From positions 1,213,165 to 1,277,164 of the forward strand of contig JACOUP010000008.1 in the NCBI GenBank assembly GCA_016177765.1: a stretch of 64,000 bases of DNA. The letters are read 5' to 3'. Position 1 is the first letter of the stretch, and every line of letters begins with the position of its first letter. Below the pieces are notes generated by a model. It saw nothing but the letters and a program-made list of their open reading frames with translations. It made no database searches and was not told the origin of the DNA. Made by a program: the position numbers and the translations under genes. This DNA comes from Deltaproteobacteria bacterium (GTDB taxonomy: Bacteria > UBA10199 > JACPAL01 > JACOUP01). Below are positions 1 to 6,031 of the stretch, in pieces.

Positions 1-2
1 TC

Positions 3-350
3 TCCGGGGCGACGGCAACCAATGGGTATATGACCCCTTTTGGTAGTCCGGCAGCGATGCCTGTCAGCTCTCCATTCCAGGGTGGTTTACCGACGGGGGG
101 TGGCAGTGGTGCGGCGGGCGGCGTGCTTCCTCCAGGGGCGAATACCTCTTTAATGCAGGGCGGTGCCGGAGACGTTTCCTACCTCCAGAACCTGGATATC
201 ATCGGCCGGATGAGAGACACCAACATGCAGATGCTGGTCTTGCAATCCGATGTGCAAAATGTGAACCGTGAATTCTCGACCCTTTCGAACGTCTTGAAGA
301 GTAAGCATGATACGGAGATGAACTCGGTTCGAAACATCCGGGTAGCGTAA
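3..350 (+). CDS. C-terminal part of a Gly/Pro-rich T3SS-associated protein (5' truncated)
   Basis: The frame is open to the left edge of the window, so this is the end of a longer gene. About 60 residues are low-complexity Gly/Ala/Pro/Ser, followed by a ~55-residue helical tail (LQSDVQNVNREF, SNVLKSKHDTEMNSVRNIR) that ends two residues before the stop. Such a tail recalls the polymerising C-terminal helix of T3SS needle or filament proteins, but the similarity is too weak to name it. It lies directly upstream of a TPR protein and sctJ, so a secreted needle, filament or translocon role is a reasonable inference. The gene is followed at once by a 124-bp imperfect palindrome. Confidence 0.55.
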   Translation, partial: SGATATNGYMTPFGSPAAMPVSSPFQGGLPTGGGSGAAGGVLPPGANTSLMQGGAGDVSYLQNLDIIGRMRDTNMQMLVLQSDVQNVNREFSTLSNVLKSKHDTEMNSVRNIRVA

Positions 351-472
351 AATGTCGGCAAAGGGCCATCTACTTTGTTGGTTGCTTCGACAGCTCCTCG
401 ACGTACCTTTCAGTACGCCTGCGTCGCGTCTTCAGCAACCTGCCTCGTATCTGGCGCCTTTTCCAACATTTT
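349..472. repeat. 124-bp imperfect palindromic element
   Basis: The ends are inverted: AAAATGTCGGCAAAGG at 349-364 and the complement of AAAATGTTGGAAAAGG at the right end (457-472). Inner arms (GTTGCTTC against TTCAGCAAC, and GTAC-ctttca-GTAC at the centre) continue the pairing, so the whole spacer could fold as one long hairpin. It begins on the stop codon of the preceding gene and ends 8 bp before the next start. It resembles MITE or REP-like intergenic elements; no second copy is seen in this window. Confidence 0.6.
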
Positions 473-480
473 AGAAATTT

Positions 481-933
481 ATGGTCAATATCGAACGCGA
501 CGATTTAATTGTGATGATGGAATCGGGGTATATCTATCTCGGGATGGGGCGGTTTGTTGAAGCCCGCGAGGTCTTCGAAGGAGTTTCTGTCCTTGCCCCG
601 GAGAGTGAGGTCCCCCACGTGGCTATCGGGAGTGCCTATTTTGCGGAAGGGAAATTCGACAAGGCGATCCAGTGCTACAAGAAAGCCCTCGGTCTGAAGC
701 CGGATAGTTCCTTTGCCCACTCTTATATGGGGGAGGCCCTTTTCTTTAAGGGGAGAAAAGAGGAGGCGATGGATGAGCTTAAAAAGGCGGCCTCTTTGGA
801 TCCGGAAGGGAAATCAGGCGGTTTTGCCCAGGCCCTGCTGGATGCGGTCCAAAAGGGGTTTCAACCTTCCTTCAAGGGTGATTCACCCAGGGGTGAGTCA
901 CCCAAGCCGGAGACGAACGTTTCCCGGAGTTAG
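481..933 (+). CDS. TPR protein, SctG/SycD-like T3SS chaperone
   Basis: A 150-aa protein with about three tetratricopeptide repeats: residues 7-40 (GYIYLGMGRFVEAREVF), 41-74 (AIGSAYFAEGKFDKAIQCY) and 75-108 (HSYMGEALFFKGRKEEAM). Small TPR proteins in T3SS operons are cytosolic chaperones of needle or translocon subunits (YscG and SycD families); its position between a probable structural or secreted protein and sctJ fits this. An in-frame stop at 472 makes ATG 481 the first possible start; no clear ribosome site is visible. The last 25 codons are built from two copies of the GGGTGATTCACCC palindrome (876-888, 891-903), so the tail is probably repeat-derived and not functional. The partner cannot be deduced. 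Confidence 0.75.
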   Translation: MVNIERDDLIVMMESGYIYLGMGRFVEAREVFEGVSVLAPESEVPHVAIGSAYFAEGKFDKAIQCYKKALGLKPDSSFAHSYMGEALFFKGRKEEAMDELKKAASLDPEGKSGGFAQALLDAVQKGFQPSFKGDSPRGESPKPETNVSRS

Positions 934-941
934 CGGATGAT

Positions 942-1901
942 ATGCAAAGGCTCCTTTTAGGATTTCTTGTTGTTTTCTTTCTGGCCGCTTGTGCCGATGC
1001 CGACCTGCACCATAATTTGATGGAAGTGGATGCCGACGAGATCCTGGTCATCCTTCAGCGGAATGGGATCCAGGCCAAGAAGGAAAAGGAGATCTCCGGG
1101 CAGGATGTCAGCTGGAAAATTGTGGTTCCCGCCAATACGATTGCCGAGGCGAGGAAACTTCTGGTTCAGAATAACCTCCCCAGACGCCGTGAGTTGGGCC
1201 TCTCCGGGGTTTACAAGGAAAAGGGGCTTGTTCCGACACCGGATGAGCAAAGGGCCCGGTTTTTGCTGGCCCTCAAGGGAGAAATCATCAATTCCCTCCG
1301 CAAGATTCCGGGCGTGGTCGATTCTGATGTCGTCTTGAATATCCCAACGGAAAATGAATTTTCACTGATGGAAGGGGAGAAGAAACGGCCGACCGCCTCG
1401 GTGATCGTCCGGACCTACCCCGGGGAGCAGGCCGGTATCCTGACGGAGGGAAAGGTCCAGCGTTTTGTTGCCAATTCAATCCCCAACATGGATCCCAACG
1501 ATGTTGCCGTTATTGTGACCCAGGCCCCGATGGGGGCCGGGGAGTCGGCTGTTGCCGGTAGTCCGGTCCCTTCAGTCCCTGGGGCGGCCCCTGTCCGGAA
1601 TGAAAAGGAGGGGGTGAATTACTCTTGGGCCCATATCGCCGGCCTTCGGATGGATGAAGCTTCAGCCGCCCGGTTCAAGATTTATGCCTTGATCAGCTTG
1701 TTTGCCCTGATGATTCTTTCGCTATCTCTGATTATCAATGTCGTCCGGGTCAACCGGCTGAAACAGAAGGCCCAGACGGCTACGGTGACCGCTGTTCCCT
1801 TGGAGGCCCCGAGGGGTGGGGCCCAGGGGTTCCTCCCTGGCGGCGGAGGGGGGGCGGCAAGGTCGGCGTCAACAAACCAACAGACGGCGAAACTGGGGTA
1901 G
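942..1901 (+). CDS. sctJ: SctJ, T3SS inner-membrane ring lipoprotein (YscJ/PrgK/EscJ family)
   Basis: SctJ forms the periplasmic inner ring of the injectisome base. The 319-aa protein has a lipoprotein signal (hydrophobic stretch, LAAC lipobox with Cys17), the two ring-building modules typical of YscJ (residues about 20-75, ADEILVILQRNGIQAKK, and 110-190, DSDVVLNIPTENEF and VANSIPNMDPNDVAVIV), a linker, and one C-terminal transmembrane helix at about 246-268. A flagellar FliF would be about 550 aa with two membrane helices, so this gene identifies a non-flagellar system. It starts 8 bp after the TPR gene and is likely co-transcribed. The extreme C-terminus is Gly-rich. Confidence 0.95.
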   Translation: MQRLLLGFLVVFFLAACADADLHHNLMEVDADEILVILQRNGIQAKKEKEISGQDVSWKIVVPANTIAEARKLLVQNNLPRRRELGLSGVYKEKGLVPTPDEQRARFLLALKGEIINSLRKIPGVVDSDVVLNIPTENEFSLMEGEKKRPTASVIVRTYPGEQAGILTEGKVQRFVANSIPNMDPNDVAVIVTQAPMGAGESAVAGSPVPSVPGAAPVRNEKEGVNYSWAHIAGLRMDEASAARFKIYALISLFALMILSLSLIINVVRVNRLKQKAQTATVTAVPLEAPRGGAQGFLPGGGGGAARSASTNQQTAKLG

Positions 1902-1919
1902 GGGTGTTGACCGATAATA
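1887..1919 (+). promoter_or_regulatory. candidate sigma28-type promoter
   Basis: The sequence AAACT (1890-1894) is followed after 16-17 bp by CCGATAAT (1911-1918). The geometry and the -10 box match FliA/WhiG promoters (TAAAGTTT-N11-GCCGATAA); the -35 box is degenerate. The ATG of the next gene lies 26 bp downstream. Two more sites with the same layout precede the large substrate genes at 14511 and 16626. The match was made by eye. Confidence 0.4.
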
Positions 1920-1944
1920 GCATTGAAAGGATCTCGTTAATTTT

Positions 1945-2424
1945 ATGAACCTCTCAGGGATTGATCCAAACCGGTTAAAATTTGAGTCCAAGGTCCATGA
2001 TGCCTCTCCCCCTCCGCCGCGGAAAGGGTTTTTTGGGAGTCTGATCCGGGGTCTGGGGGCGATTGCGTCCCCTGTCGGTTTTGCCGCGGCCCCGTTTTTT
2101 CCACCGGCGGCGATTGCCGGTTTTGGGGGTGCCGGGCTGTACACCATGGGAAGTATGGCCCAGCAGAGACGTGTGGAGAAACAATATCTCCAAAATAACC
2201 CGCCACAGCCGATGGCTCCACAATTTCCCGGTTTTTCAGGCGGGGCCGCTCCGGCCTCCTATACGGGGGTCAGTTATCTGGCGCGGCCTGTTTCTACGGG
2301 GGGTGTGGTTGGATCCGGGGGACCGGCAGCGGGTGGTATTGATACGGAGGCGATGTCTGTCTTGAATTTAAAACAGGATACGATGAACGTCATGGCTCAA
2401 CACCCGGAGGGGATGATCCGATGA
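1945..2424 (+). CDS. unknown T3SS-operon protein with hydrophobic Gly/Ala segment
   Basis: I do not recognise a family. The 159-aa protein has a charged, Pro-rich start, a glycine/alanine-rich hydrophobic region at about 28-75 (GAIASPVGFAAAPFFPPAAI) that could enter a membrane, then a low-complexity Gly/Pro/Ser stretch and a short helical end. This layout resembles the truncated protein at the left edge and small secreted translocon-type proteins. It has its own sigma28-like site upstream, which supports a substrate or late component more than a structural core part. Its stop overlaps the next start as ATGA, implying translational coupling. Confidence 0.6.
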   Translation: MNLSGIDPNRLKFESKVHDASPPPPRKGFFGSLIRGLGAIASPVGFAAAPFFPPAAIAGFGGAGLYTMGSMAQQRRVEKQYLQNNPPQPMAPQFPGFSGGAAPASYTGVSYLARPVSTGGVVGSGGPAAGGIDTEAMSVLNLKQDTMNVMAQHPEGMIR

Positions 2425-2744
2425 TCAAAACGGGAGGAAGTTTACCACCGCTTCGGATTATAGAAGGAGGGGCAGGGAATGTCTACGGTGAATCCTCCTC
2501 TTCCCCTGCGGTAATTCCCGATACCGGTGCCCAGAAGAGTGAGATTGTCAGGCTTGCCGGTCGAGGGCTTGGAGATCTGGTCCGGGGGATTCGTGATGAT
2601 ATGAGAGCGGCCGCCTCCTTTGAGATAGGCCCCCCCCCGGGCGTCGAAGAGAAAACCCCCCCGCTTTTGGCCCAACTGGCGAACCAGCTCGATGGGGTGG
2701 CCCACCAGATGGAAAACGGTGGTATCAACACGGTTAGTAGCTGA
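2421..2744 (+). CDS. unknown small T3SS-operon protein
   Basis: A 107-aa protein without a recognisable domain, cysteines, signal peptide or membrane segment. It is acidic to neutral with a Ser/Pro-rich first half and a predicted helical second half (SEIVRLAGRGLGDLVRGIRD and LAQLANQLDGVAHQMEN). It overlaps the preceding gene by four bases and ends before the sigma-gene promoter, so the two genes form a pair. A secreted partner or chaperone of the 159-aa protein is possible, but this is a guess from position only. Confidence 0.5.
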   Translation: MIKTGGSLPPLRIIEGGAGNVYGESSSSPAVIPDTGAQKSEIVRLAGRGLGDLVRGIRDDMRAAASFEIGPPPGVEEKTPPLLAQLANQLDGVAHQMENGGINTVSS

Positions 2745-2860
2745 GGACTCAAGACCCCAAAAAACCGCCTCTATCCCCTAGTAAGAGACGCCTCCGTTTC
2801 TGATCGAATTAAAAATCAATTAATATCAATTAGTTATTCGCTAAGAGCTAACGATAAAAC

Positions 2861-2876
2861 TGGCATAGATCCTGCA
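2861..2876 (+). promoter_or_regulatory. candidate sigma54 (-24/-12) promoter of the sigma-factor gene
   Basis: TGGCATAGATCCTGCA matches the sigma54 consensus TGGCACG-N4-TTGCA with exact spacing: GG at -24 and GC at -12. The only mismatches lie in less conserved positions. It sits 54 bp before the start of the FliA-type sigma gene, in AT-rich DNA after a gene end. An FHA-sigma54 activator is encoded at 21059-22462, which gives it a natural activator. Transcript mapping is not available. Confidence 0.5.
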
Positions 2877-2891
2877 ATAAGATCCTGTGAA

Positions 2892-2919
2892 GGGTGATTC
2901 ACCCAAGGGTGATTCACCC
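2892..2919. repeat. two copies of the GGGTGATTCACCC palindrome
   Basis: Perfect 13-bp palindromes at 2892-2904 and 2907-2919 separated by AA, giving a 15-bp period. They lie in the leader of the sigma-factor gene; the following AGGGGG provides the ribosome site for ATG 2931. They belong to a family with more than ten copies in the window. Confidence 0.85.
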
Positions 2920-2930
2920 GAGGGGGTAAC

Positions 2931-3776
2931 ATGACTTTAAAGGCCCAAGAAGAGGGTTCCCAAAAACCGGAGGCCAAAAAACCTCTGACGAAGAAAGAGC
3001 AGAAGGAGCTCGAAAAGCGAGACCGGTTGATCGAGCAATATCTCCCTTACGCCTCTTTTATTGCCGGTCGTGTCATCCAGACCCTTTCTTCCTCCGTCGA
3101 TTTTGACGATGTCATGTGCAATGCCCGGCTTGGACTGCTGGAGGCGGCCAAACGGTTTGACCCGACCCTCAATATTGATTTTAAGACCTTTGCCTATTAC
3201 CGGATCAAAGGGGCGATCTACGACGGTTTGCGAAAAACCGGTTGGATCCCCCGTTCTCTTTACGCAAAAATTAAATTTGAACAGGCCTCCAACGAATACC
3301 TGCAATACATGACGGAGAAAGCGACAGCGACAGGAAAGCCGATTCCCGAGGAAGAGGTCAGAGAGCTTTATGACACAGTCAATTCACTCGCCTCTATTTA
3401 TGTCATCTCGCTCGATGCCTCTGAGGATATGGAGGTGGAGGATAAGAAGGCCCAGGACGTGGAACAGAGCGCCGAATTTCAGCAAGTTAAAAGACATATG
3501 AAGGAGGCGATTGAATCGCTTCCTGAGAAGGAACGCCGGCTGATCAAGATGTATTACTTTCAAAACAAGACCCTGAAAGAGGCGGGGGAAAAGATCGGGC
3601 TCTCCAAGTCATGGACCTCCCGCCTTCATGCCCGTGCCCTGGAACTGCTCTATAGAAAGATTAATCTGAAAGTGAGATCGGACAAAACGCCGGCCGATAA
3701 GTCGGTGCCAGAGCGATCCGCTCAAGAGCAATCCGCCCAGGGGCGGTCCGCCCAAGGGGGAGGGAGTGGTCAATGA
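2931..3776 (+). CDS. FliA/WhiG-type RNA polymerase sigma factor inside the T3SS operon
   Basis: A 281-aa sigma70-family factor with the domain order of FliA/WhiG (group 3). Region 2 is at about 35-105 (VDFDDVMCNARLGLLEAAKRF, DFKTFAYYRIKGAIYDGLR), followed by the family-typical WIPRSL; region 3 is about 115-165, and region 4 with its helix-turn-helix is about 190-245 (LPEKERRLIKMYYF, TLKEAGEKIGLSKSWTSRLH). It should direct polymerase to promoters with a CGATAA -10 box. Its position between T3SS genes suggests a system-specific factor for the substrates. The last ~25 codons are built from degenerate 13-bp palindromes (3711-3753) that encode a 5-residue repeat (ERSAQ, EQSAQ, GRSAQ). The stop overlaps the start of sctI. 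Confidence 0.92.
   Translation: MTLKAQEEGSQKPEAKKPLTKKEQKELEKRDRLIEQYLPYASFIAGRVIQTLSSSVDFDDVMCNARLGLLEAAKRFDPTLNIDFKTFAYYRIKGAIYDGLRKTGWIPRSLYAKIKFEQASNEYLQYMTEKATATGKPIPEEEVRELYDTVNSLASIYVISLDASEDMEVEDKKAQDVEQSAEFQQVKRHMKEAIESLPEKERRLIKMYYFQNKTLKEAGEKIGLSKSWTSRLHARALELLYRKINLKVRSDKTPADKSVPERSAQEQSAQGRSAQGGGSGQ
3711..3753. repeat. three tandem degenerate 13-bp palindromes in the sigma-factor C-terminus
   Basis: GAGCGATCCGCTC (3711-3723), GAGCAATCCGCCC (3726-3738) and GGGCGGTCCGCCC (3741-3753) stand at an exact 15-bp period with AA or AG spacers. They have the same architecture as the GGGTGATTCACCC family and are translated in frame. Confidence 0.75.
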
Positions 3777-4285
3777 GTGAAACCGGCAAGACAACCAGCG
3801 CGGCAACCCAGGGGTTAGACAAACTGGTCAACCAGATCCTGCCAAAGAATGCCGAGGGTCCGATCAGCGGGGCCACCGGTCCTTCAGGGAAGGATGTCCT
3901 CCTCTTTTCCCAAGTCCTGGAACAGAACCAGAAGATGAGTACCGAACTTGTCCAGAGTATGGGACTGGGTCAGGAAAATATGCCGACGATCAAGTCGGTT
4001 GAGGCAACCGAGGTCCAGCTCGACCCTTCCCAAATTCAGCCGGATCAGCAGATCCAGAGTAACGGGAAGGTTGGCGATATTTTGGCGGAGGTGAACCGGG
4101 GTCAGCTCCAGATGGAGGGGATCATGGAGATTGCGATGTCGGGACGCCGTTTCAGCCCTTCCGAACTCCTGGCGATGCAGGCCGGGGTCTATCAGATTGC
4201 CCAAGAAATGGAGTTGACGAGCAAGGTTTTTGAGCAGGTGAACACGGCTCATAAGACCCTCTGGAATACAAACTTCCAGGGGTGA
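3773..4285 (+). CDS. sctI: SctI-like T3SS inner-rod protein (YscI/PrgJ/EscI family)
   Basis: The inner rod links the export gate to the needle. The last 45 residues carry the family signature: SPSELLAMQAGVYQIAQEME, then LTSKVFEQVNTAHKTLWNT, matching the YscI/EscI C-terminal helix. At 170 aa it is longer than usual (about 80-140 aa); the extra N-terminal half is Gln/Asn-rich and probably disordered. It starts inside the end of the sigma gene (ATGA overlap). Its stop codon lies within a GGGTGATTCACCC palindrome (4280-4292). Confidence 0.85.
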   Translation: MSETGKTTSAATQGLDKLVNQILPKNAEGPISGATGPSGKDVLLFSQVLEQNQKMSTELVQSMGLGQENMPTIKSVEATEVQLDPSQIQPDQQIQSNGKVGDILAEVNRGQLQMEGIMEIAMSGRRFSPSELLAMQAGVYQIAQEMELTSKVFEQVNTAHKTLWNTNFQG

Positions 4286-4292
4286 TTCACCC
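4280..4292. repeat. GGGTGATTCACCC palindrome containing the sctI stop codon
   Basis: A perfect 13-bp palindrome; the TGA at 4283-4285 within it is the stop of the inner-rod gene. A partial second unit (AAGGGTAATT) follows. Confidence 0.8.
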
Positions 4293-4317
4293 AAGGGTAA
4301 TTTAAGGAGACTTAAAG

Positions 4318-5352
4318 ATGTCGTTATCGGAAAAACAATTGATGCTGGCTTACGTGGCCTACCAGAAGGAAGGAGACAAGGCGCTGGAGCTTTTCCGCTT
4401 TGCCTCTCCTGAGACTGAAAAACTCCTGACACCGGAAGTCATAAAGTGGGTTCAGGCGGGTGAGGCGGTAACGGCTGAAGAGGTGGTCAAGAAGATGGCC
4501 GGGTTTAGGGCCAAAAGGAGGTTGTCGGTCTTGAGGGATATCCACCCCGGCTGGATCTTGGAGAAATTGAAAGGGGAGTCGCCTCGGATGCTTGGGGCCC
4601 TCTGCCGCTATCTCCCCAGTGACAAGGTGGCCTACCTCTTGGCCAATATCGATCCTGAGGTACGGAAATCTCTCCCCAAGATGGGGCAGGCGTTTCTTAT
4701 CCCGGAAGAGTTATCAGAGCGATTGAAAGAAATTCTAGAATCCCGTTTTGTGGTGGTCCAGCCAGAGAAACAGAGCCGGTTTTCATTCCAGCACCTGGCC
4801 TCAGTTTCCAGTAGTGATCTTTACCGTCTCTTTTGGGATCTGGGGCAGGAAGAGTGCCGCAAGCTCTTTCAGGGGGCCTCCTCGAAGGTTTTGACCTTTC
4901 TTTTTTCCCGTCTCTCCGCCGACGATGCCCGTGAGCTAAAACGGAGGATGAAAGAGGGAGGGGTTGTCGATCCGGAGACGAGAAAGCAGGCCCAGATGGC
5001 GCTAATTGCCCTTCCGCTGGAGACAGCGGCCCCGGAAGATTTTTTCACGGAGATCGGTTTTTCCGTGGTAGCCAGGTCAGTGACCCGGCAGGAATTGGAC
5101 TGGTCCGAGGCGTTGGTTCAGAAGATGCCTCCCCGACAAGGGTATCTTCTGAAGAGGATGATCCTGGAGGCATTCGGTGATACCTCATCTGGAGCGTCTG
5201 ATGAGAAGAGAAAAGAACTCCAAGATCAGGTTATTTCACGATTTGCCCGGCTGGCGCAAAAAGCGAAGGTTGATCACTATTGGGTGAACCACCCTTGGAG
5301 AAATTCATCGGACTGGGAAGAGACGAGGATTCTTAAGGAGGACGCGGCATGA
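4318..5352 (+). CDS. FliG-like protein in the SctK position
   Basis: A 344-aa soluble all-helical protein between sctI and sctL, the place where sctK stands in most injectisome operons. Around residues 74-115 it has HPGWILEKLK, then MLGALCRYLPSDKVAYLL, which follows the pattern of the FliG middle domain (EHPQ..A..L..L....A..VL..LP). SctK proteins are usually about 200-240 aa, so this is long; a FliG-like scaffold that joins the cytoplasmic SctQ/L/N sorting platform to SctJ/SctD is my inference. A strong ribosome site (AAGGAGA, 4304-4310) supports ATG 4318. An unrelated accessory protein is the main alternative. Confidence 0.5.
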   Translation: MSLSEKQLMLAYVAYQKEGDKALELFRFASPETEKLLTPEVIKWVQAGEAVTAEEVVKKMAGFRAKRRLSVLRDIHPGWILEKLKGESPRMLGALCRYLPSDKVAYLLANIDPEVRKSLPKMGQAFLIPEELSERLKEILESRFVVVQPEKQSRFSFQHLASVSSSDLYRLFWDLGQEECRKLFQGASSKVLTFLFSRLSADDARELKRRMKEGGVVDPETRKQAQMALIALPLETAAPEDFFTEIGFSVVARSVTRQELDWSEALVQKMPPRQGYLLKRMILEAFGDTSSGASDEKRKELQDQVISRFARLAQKAKVDHYWVNHPWRNSSDWEETRILKEDAA

Positions 5353-6023
5353 CCAAAATTATCAAGGGGAACGATCTGGAAAAAGAATTAGGGCCGACCA
5401 AGGCGATCGATTGTGTCGGACCCTCCGGGGGAACCGGTTTGGATCGATTGGGATCGGTCCTCAAGAAGGGGGTTTTCGAGGCGGAGTCGCAGGCGGTCCG
5501 TCTCCTTGCCGAGGCCTCGGTCGAGGCCCACAAGGTTCAGGAGCGGGTTGGTCAGATCCTGGCCCAAGCTGAAAGGGACTATGAATCGGAGAAGAAGCGG
5601 GGATATGAAGAAGGGCATCAGGAAGGGTTGGCCCAAGTGACGGAGACCCTGGCCCGTGCCGAGGCTACGCATGAAAAATTGCTCTCGCAGTCTGAAGGGG
5701 AAATTGTTACACTGGTAAACGCCATTGTTGGTAAAATTCTTGGCAGGGAGGTGGCCAAGGGGGCTGTGGTGGGTGTGGTTCGCCAGGCGATTTCCCAGAT
5801 TATCGGAGAGAAAATCGTTGTTCGTGTCAATCCTGAGGACCTCCGTTTCCTCAGGGCCAAGGAGGGTGAGTTGATGGGCCTCCTTGACAAGACACAGTCT
5901 CTTTCCTTCCGGGAAGATCCCCTGATTGCCGCTGGCGGTTGCGTCGTCGATTCCGAGACAGGAACGGTCGATGCCCAGCTACCGAACCAGATCGCCGCCA
6001 TCAAAAAGGCCCTCGGCTTGTAA
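5349..6023 (+). CDS. sctL: SctL, T3SS ATPase stator (YscL/FliH family)
   Basis: SctL links the ATPase SctN to SctQ in the cytoplasmic sorting platform and restrains the ATPase. The 224-aa protein has the usual layout: variable start, long coiled coil at about 45-115 rich in Glu/Ala (RVGQILAQAERDYESEKKRG), and the FliH-like C-terminal domain at 120-220 (VNAIVGKILGREVAKG, ending in GGCVVDSETGTVDAQL, the most conserved family motif). A perfect AAGGAGG (5335-5341) lies 7 bp before the ATG, and the start overlaps the upstream stop (ATGA). Confidence 0.93.
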   Translation: MTKIIKGNDLEKELGPTKAIDCVGPSGGTGLDRLGSVLKKGVFEAESQAVRLLAEASVEAHKVQERVGQILAQAERDYESEKKRGYEEGHQEGLAQVTETLARAEATHEKLLSQSEGEIVTLVNAIVGKILGREVAKGAVVGVVRQAISQIIGEKIVVRVNPEDLRFLRAKEGELMGLLDKTQSLSFREDPLIAAGGCVVDSETGTVDAQLPNQIAAIKKALGL

Positions 6024-6031
6024 ATCCGTAT

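Noticed and set aside
2851-2858. ACGATAAA before the sigma gene as a fourth sigma28-like site
   Set aside because: No AACT-like -35 box stands at the right distance; the overlapping sigma54 element is the better match.
3711-3753. tandem short repeats as a possible CRISPR
   Set aside because: Period of 15 bp, no spacers, translated in frame, no cas genes anywhere in the window.
5939-6031. upstream in-frame start for sctN
   Set aside because: It overlaps sctL by 85 bp and adds Arg-rich residues absent from SctN proteins; ATG 6032 gives the normal N-terminus.
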